From the NCBI RefSeq assembly GCF_016615815.1, contig NZ_CP067112.1:1860001-1924000 (forward strand): a DNA stretch of 64,000 nt. Reading direction: 5' to 3'. Under the pieces are notes generated by a model, which was given only the letters and a program-made list of their open reading frames with translations, did not search any database and had not been told where the DNA came from. Position numbers and translations under genes: made by a program. This stretch comes from Luteimonas sp. MC1572 (GTDB taxonomy: Bacteria; Pseudomonadota; Gammaproteobacteria; Xanthomonadales; Xanthomonadaceae). Below are positions 61,345-64,000 of the stretch, one piece after another. Each line of letters starts with the position of its first letter. The stretch's first letter is position 1.

Positions 61345-63923
61345 CCGCGACGAGCCTGCCTGGAACCCACGCGCTGCTGTCGGACAACGACGGCAACGCG
61401 CAGGTCCTCGCAGCGCTCGACTCCGCCTGCCGCGACCTCTCGTTGCCTGCCCACACCCGCGAGATGCTCTGCCACGCGCGCGATGCGCTGCAGGCGGCCA
61501 GCGTGGACGCCGAGGTCGCGCGCCTGCGCTACCACGCGCTGTTCGACGCCGTACCCGACCCGGTCAGCATCATCGACGAGCATGGCATCGTGCTCGACCT
61601 CAACAAGGCCGGCATGGCGGCCTACCGGCGGCCGCGCGAGGAGATCGTCGGCCAGCCGATCCACGTGCTCAACCCGGACCTGCCCGAGGACCACATGGCG
61701 CCGGTGTGGGACGCCGTGGACCGCGGCGAGAGCTTCGTGATCGAAGTGAGCAACATGCGCGCCGACGGCACGCGGTTCCCGGTGGAAGTGCATTCGGCCG
61801 GCTTCCTGCACGACGGCCGGAAGTGCGTGGTGGCGGTGGCCCGCGACCTCAGCCGCCGGCGCGAAGCCGAGGTGCGCTACCGCGAGCTGATGGAGGTGAT
61901 CGACAAGGGCATCGTGATCCAGACAGCGGATGGCAGCCTGGTGTACGCGAACTCCGCCGCGCTGCGCATGATCGGCGTACCGGGCCACGTGCCGGGCCAC
62001 CCGAACCAGCGCACGCCGCGCCCGGCGAGCGAGTGGATGGTGGTGCGCGAGGACGGCAGCGAAATGCCGGCCGAGGAGTATCCCGCCATGCGCGCCATCC
62101 GCGAAGGCCGCCTGATCGGCAGCACCCTGCTTGGCCTCTACCACCGCCCGCAGCGAAAGCTGCGCTGGCTGTCGGTGACTTCGGTGCCGCAGTACGCCGC
62201 CGGCAGCGACCGGCCGCACCAGGCGCTGTCGATGTTCTCCGACGTCACCGCGCTCAAGCGCGACAGCGCGCTGTTCCATCGCGTGCAGACCCTGGCGCGC
62301 ATCGGTGGCTGGGAATGGGACCGCGCCGCAGCACGGCTGTACCTCACCGATGTCGCCGCCGGGATCCTGGCGCAGGCGCAGTTGCCGGCGTCGATCGACG
62401 ACATGATCGCCTGCCTCGCCCACGACGACCGCGCGCGCTTCCGGCGTGCGGTGGACGCGACGATCCTCGAAGGCCACGGTTTCGACCTCGAGCTGCAAGG
62501 CTCGCGCGCCGACGGCCACGCATTCTGGGTGCGCGTGATCGGCGAGGCCGAACCCGGCGACCCGGGCGCCAGCCGCATCACCGGCACCCTGCAGGACATC
62601 ACCGCGCACAAGCAGGGCCAGGAAACACTGCGCGTGCAGGCGCGCACCGATCCGCTCACCGGCCTGCTCAACCGCGACGCGATCCTGGGCGAGCTGGCCG
62701 CGCGCATGGCCGATGCCACGCTGTCGCGGGTGGCGGTGCTGTACATCGACCTCGACCGTTTCAAGATGGTCAACGACGTGCTGGGCCATTCCGCCGGCGA
62801 CGCCCTGCTGGTGACCGCCGCGCAGCGCCTGCGCCGGGCCGTGGGCACCGAGGGCCTGATTGCGCGCTTCGGCGGCGACGAGTTCCTGGTGGCCTGCTCC
62901 ACCGCCGACGATCCGGACAGCCCCGAGCGGCTGGCGGACGCGATCCTCGACGCCTTCGCCATCGGCTTTGGCGTGGAGAAGGAGGAGTTCGCGGTCACCG
63001 CGAGCATCGGCATCGCGCGCGCGCCCGATGACGGCGAGAGCCCGCACGCGCTGATCCAGAGCGCCGACACCGCGATGTACGCGAGCAAGCGGCGGGTGCG
63101 CAACGGCCGGCAGGTGTTCACCCCGGCCATGGCGCAGTCGCAGCGCGACCGCCTGCGCTTCGAAACCCAGCTGCGCCACGCCGCCGACAACGACGAGTTC
63201 CACCTTGTCTACCAGCCGCAGGTGGACCTCGTCAGCGGCCGCATCGTCGCCGCAGAGGCGCTGATCCGCTGGCGCAACGAGCGCCTGGGCGAAATGCGGC
63301 CCGACCACTTCATCAGCCAGGCCGAAAGCACCGGCGACATCGTGCGCATCGGGCTCTGGGTGCTGCGCATGGCCTGCCGCCAGGTCGCGGAATGGCGCGA
63401 CGCCGGGCACGGCATCGTGCGGGTGGCGGTCAACGTGTCCTACCGGCAGTTCCTGGGCGACGACCTTGCCGCCAACGTGCGCGCGCTGCTCGACGAATAC
63501 GCCCTGCCCGGCGCGGCGCTGGAGCTGGAATTCACCGAGCGCGTGCTGATCGAGGACGCACCCGAGACGATGAACACCTTCGCCCAGCTGCGCGCGATGG
63601 ACGTCGCGCTGGCGATCGACGACTTCGGCGAGGGCTACAGCGCGCTCAACTACCTGCGCCGGCTGCCGATCCAGGGCCTGAAGCTGAGCCAGCTGTTCGT
63701 GGCCGGCGTGCCCGGCAATGCGTCGGACGTCGCCGTCTGCCAGGCGGTCGCCGGCATCGCCCACAGCCTCGGCCTCGGGCTGGTGGCGGAAGGCGTGGAG
63801 AACGAAGAGCAGCGCGCGTTCCTGCTCGCGCTCGGCGTGCCGGTTGGCCAGGGCTTCCTGTTCTCGCCGGGCCTGCCGGCCGACCAGTTCGCGCTGAGCC
63901 TTGGAGCACCGGGGACGCGCTAA
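61341..63923 (+). CDS. PAS-PAS-PAS-GGDEF-EAL signalling protein
   Basis: 860 residues. Three PAS-like segments (near 65-180, 185-310 and 310-435; the first begins YHALFDAVPDPVSIIDEHG) are followed by GGDEF at 511-515 (FGGDEF, intact) and EAL at 639-641 (AEALIRW), with DDFGEGYSALNYL and EGVENEEQ. Both catalytic motifs are present, so it may make and break cyclic-di-GMP, with one domain possibly regulatory. In the EAL site LKLSQLFV differs from the common KIDxxFV. No membrane helix is seen, so it senses a cytosolic signal. Its start overlaps the HMG-CoA lyase stop. Confidence 0.9.
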   Translation: MTATSLPGTHALLSDNDGNAQVLAALDSACRDLSLPAHTREMLCHARDALQAASVDAEVARLRYHALFDAVPDPVSIIDEHGIVLDLNKAGMAAYRRPREEIVGQPIHVLNPDLPEDHMAPVWDAVDRGESFVIEVSNMRADGTRFPVEVHSAGFLHDGRKCVVAVARDLSRRREAEVRYRELMEVIDKGIVIQTADGSLVYANSAALRMIGVPGHVPGHPNQRTPRPASEWMVVREDGSEMPAEEYPAMRAIREGRLIGSTLLGLYHRPQRKLRWLSVTSVPQYAAGSDRPHQALSMFSDVTALKRDSALFHRVQTLARIGGWEWDRAAARLYLTDVAAGILAQAQLPASIDDMIACLAHDDRARFRRAVDATILEGHGFDLELQGSRADGHAFWVRVIGEAEPGDPGASRITGTLQDITAHKQGQETLRVQARTDPLTGLLNRDAILGELAARMADATLSRVAVLYIDLDRFKMVNDVLGHSAGDALLVTAAQRLRRAVGTEGLIARFGGDEFLVACSTADDPDSPERLADAILDAFAIGFGVEKEEFAVTASIGIARAPDDGESPHALIQSADTAMYASKRRVRNGRQVFTPAMAQSQRDRLRFETQLRHAADNDEFHLVYQPQVDLVSGRIVAAEALIRWRNERLGEMRPDHFISQAESTGDIVRIGLWVLRMACRQVAEWRDAGHGIVRVAVNVSYRQFLGDDLAANVRALLDEYALPGAALELEFTERVLIEDAPETMNTFAQLRAMDVALAIDDFGEGYSALNYLRRLPIQGLKLSQLFVAGVPGNASDVAVCQAVAGIAHSLGLGLVAEGVENEEQRAFLLALGVPVGQGFLFSPGLPADQFALSLGAPGTR

Positions 63924-63954
63924 AATCGCGGTTTACCCTCAAGGAACCCACTCC
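63921..63954 (+). promoter_or_regulatory. Putative promoter of the short-chain dehydrogenase gene
   Basis: TAAAAT (63921-63926) and AAGGAA (63941-63946), a ribosome site eight bases before the ATG at 63955, lie between the GGDEF/EAL stop and the next gene. The -35 is weak (TTGGAG, 14 bases away), so only the -10 is claimed. Confidence 0.3.
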
Positions 63955-64000
63955 ATGCGGCTCCAGGACACCCGCGCCATCGTCACCGGTGGCGTTTCCG
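63955..64000 (+). CDS. Short-chain dehydrogenase start (partial, cut by window end)
   Basis: Fifteen residues are visible: MRLQDTRAIVTGGVS, the start of a Rossmann SDR with the TGGxxG nucleotide loop cut at the window edge. This start resembles 3-hydroxy-2-methylbutyryl-CoA dehydrogenases of isoleucine/branched-chain degradation, which would suit the context. AAGGAA precedes the ATG. The assignment to a substrate is inference. Confidence 0.6.
   Translation, partial: MRLQDTRAIVTGGVS

Overview
The window looks like a chromosomal segment of a high-GC gammaproteobacterium of the Xanthomonadaceae/Lysobacteraceae type (Luteimonas, Lysobacter or a relative). The reasons are very high GC with third-position G/C bias, an abundance of secreted and outer-membrane proteins, a leucine-degradation (liu) set, a fused acyl-CoA mutase and a heme oxygenase/bacteriophytochrome pair. 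This placement is inferred from gene content, since no rRNA or tRNA gene is present. No CRISPR array, integrase or transposase was seen.

Region by region. 1-3132 (minus strand) is a two-gene unit: a SLOG-like nucleotide-sensing protein with two pairs of membrane helices, followed by a TIR-membrane-TPR protein cut by the window edge. This is a candidate nucleotide-signalling immunity pair. 3567-22440 is mostly ordinary chromosome: a DUF1036 protein, a DUF3667 membrane protein, a TonB-dependent receptor, hydrolases, two VOC proteins, an Old Yellow Enzyme, a putative metallopeptidase, a GFA-type zinc protein, SHOCT, SIMPL and FG-GAP secreted proteins, a Tat-exported PLP enzyme, a TerC/Alx transporter behind a yybP-ykoY manganese riboswitch, an RcnB-like protein and an FKBP lipoprotein. 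22608-23745 is gene debris: a truncated second copy of the PLP enzyme and a broken GFA gene.

23746-34526 (minus strand) is an island of visibly lower GC with five genes that overlap or nearly touch: vsr, a cytosine-5 DNA methyltransferase, a P-loop ATPase, a protein of unknown family, and a 1823-residue protein with a C-terminal HerA/FtsK-like ATPase. The last three resemble DndF/DndG/DndH (DptF/G/H) in order, size and motifs, but here they sit with a 5mC methyltransferase and Vsr instead of the phosphorothioation genes. This is the main candidate for an unusual defence system.

34796-46000 holds a fused isobutyryl-CoA-type mutase (IcmF), a kinase-less bacteriophytochrome coupled to its heme oxygenase, a papain-like protease joined to an alpha/beta-hydrolase-like domain, a phospholipase D family protein and a Sel1-repeat 2OG-Fe(II) oxygenase. 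46102-64000 carries leucine dehydrogenase and a broken-up liu pathway: isovaleryl-CoA dehydrogenase, thiolase, methylcrotonyl-CoA carboxylase beta, methylglutaconyl-CoA hydratase, carboxylase alpha and HMG-CoA lyase. Between these lie Ala-rich lipoproteins, a bactofilin, an ATP-grasp protein flanked by covarying hairpin repeats, a Fur-boxed feoAB set, and a GxxExxY cassette bounded by 34-bp inverted repeats that ends two bases before the carboxylase-alpha start codon. The window closes with a PAS-GGDEF-EAL protein and the start of a short-chain dehydrogenase.
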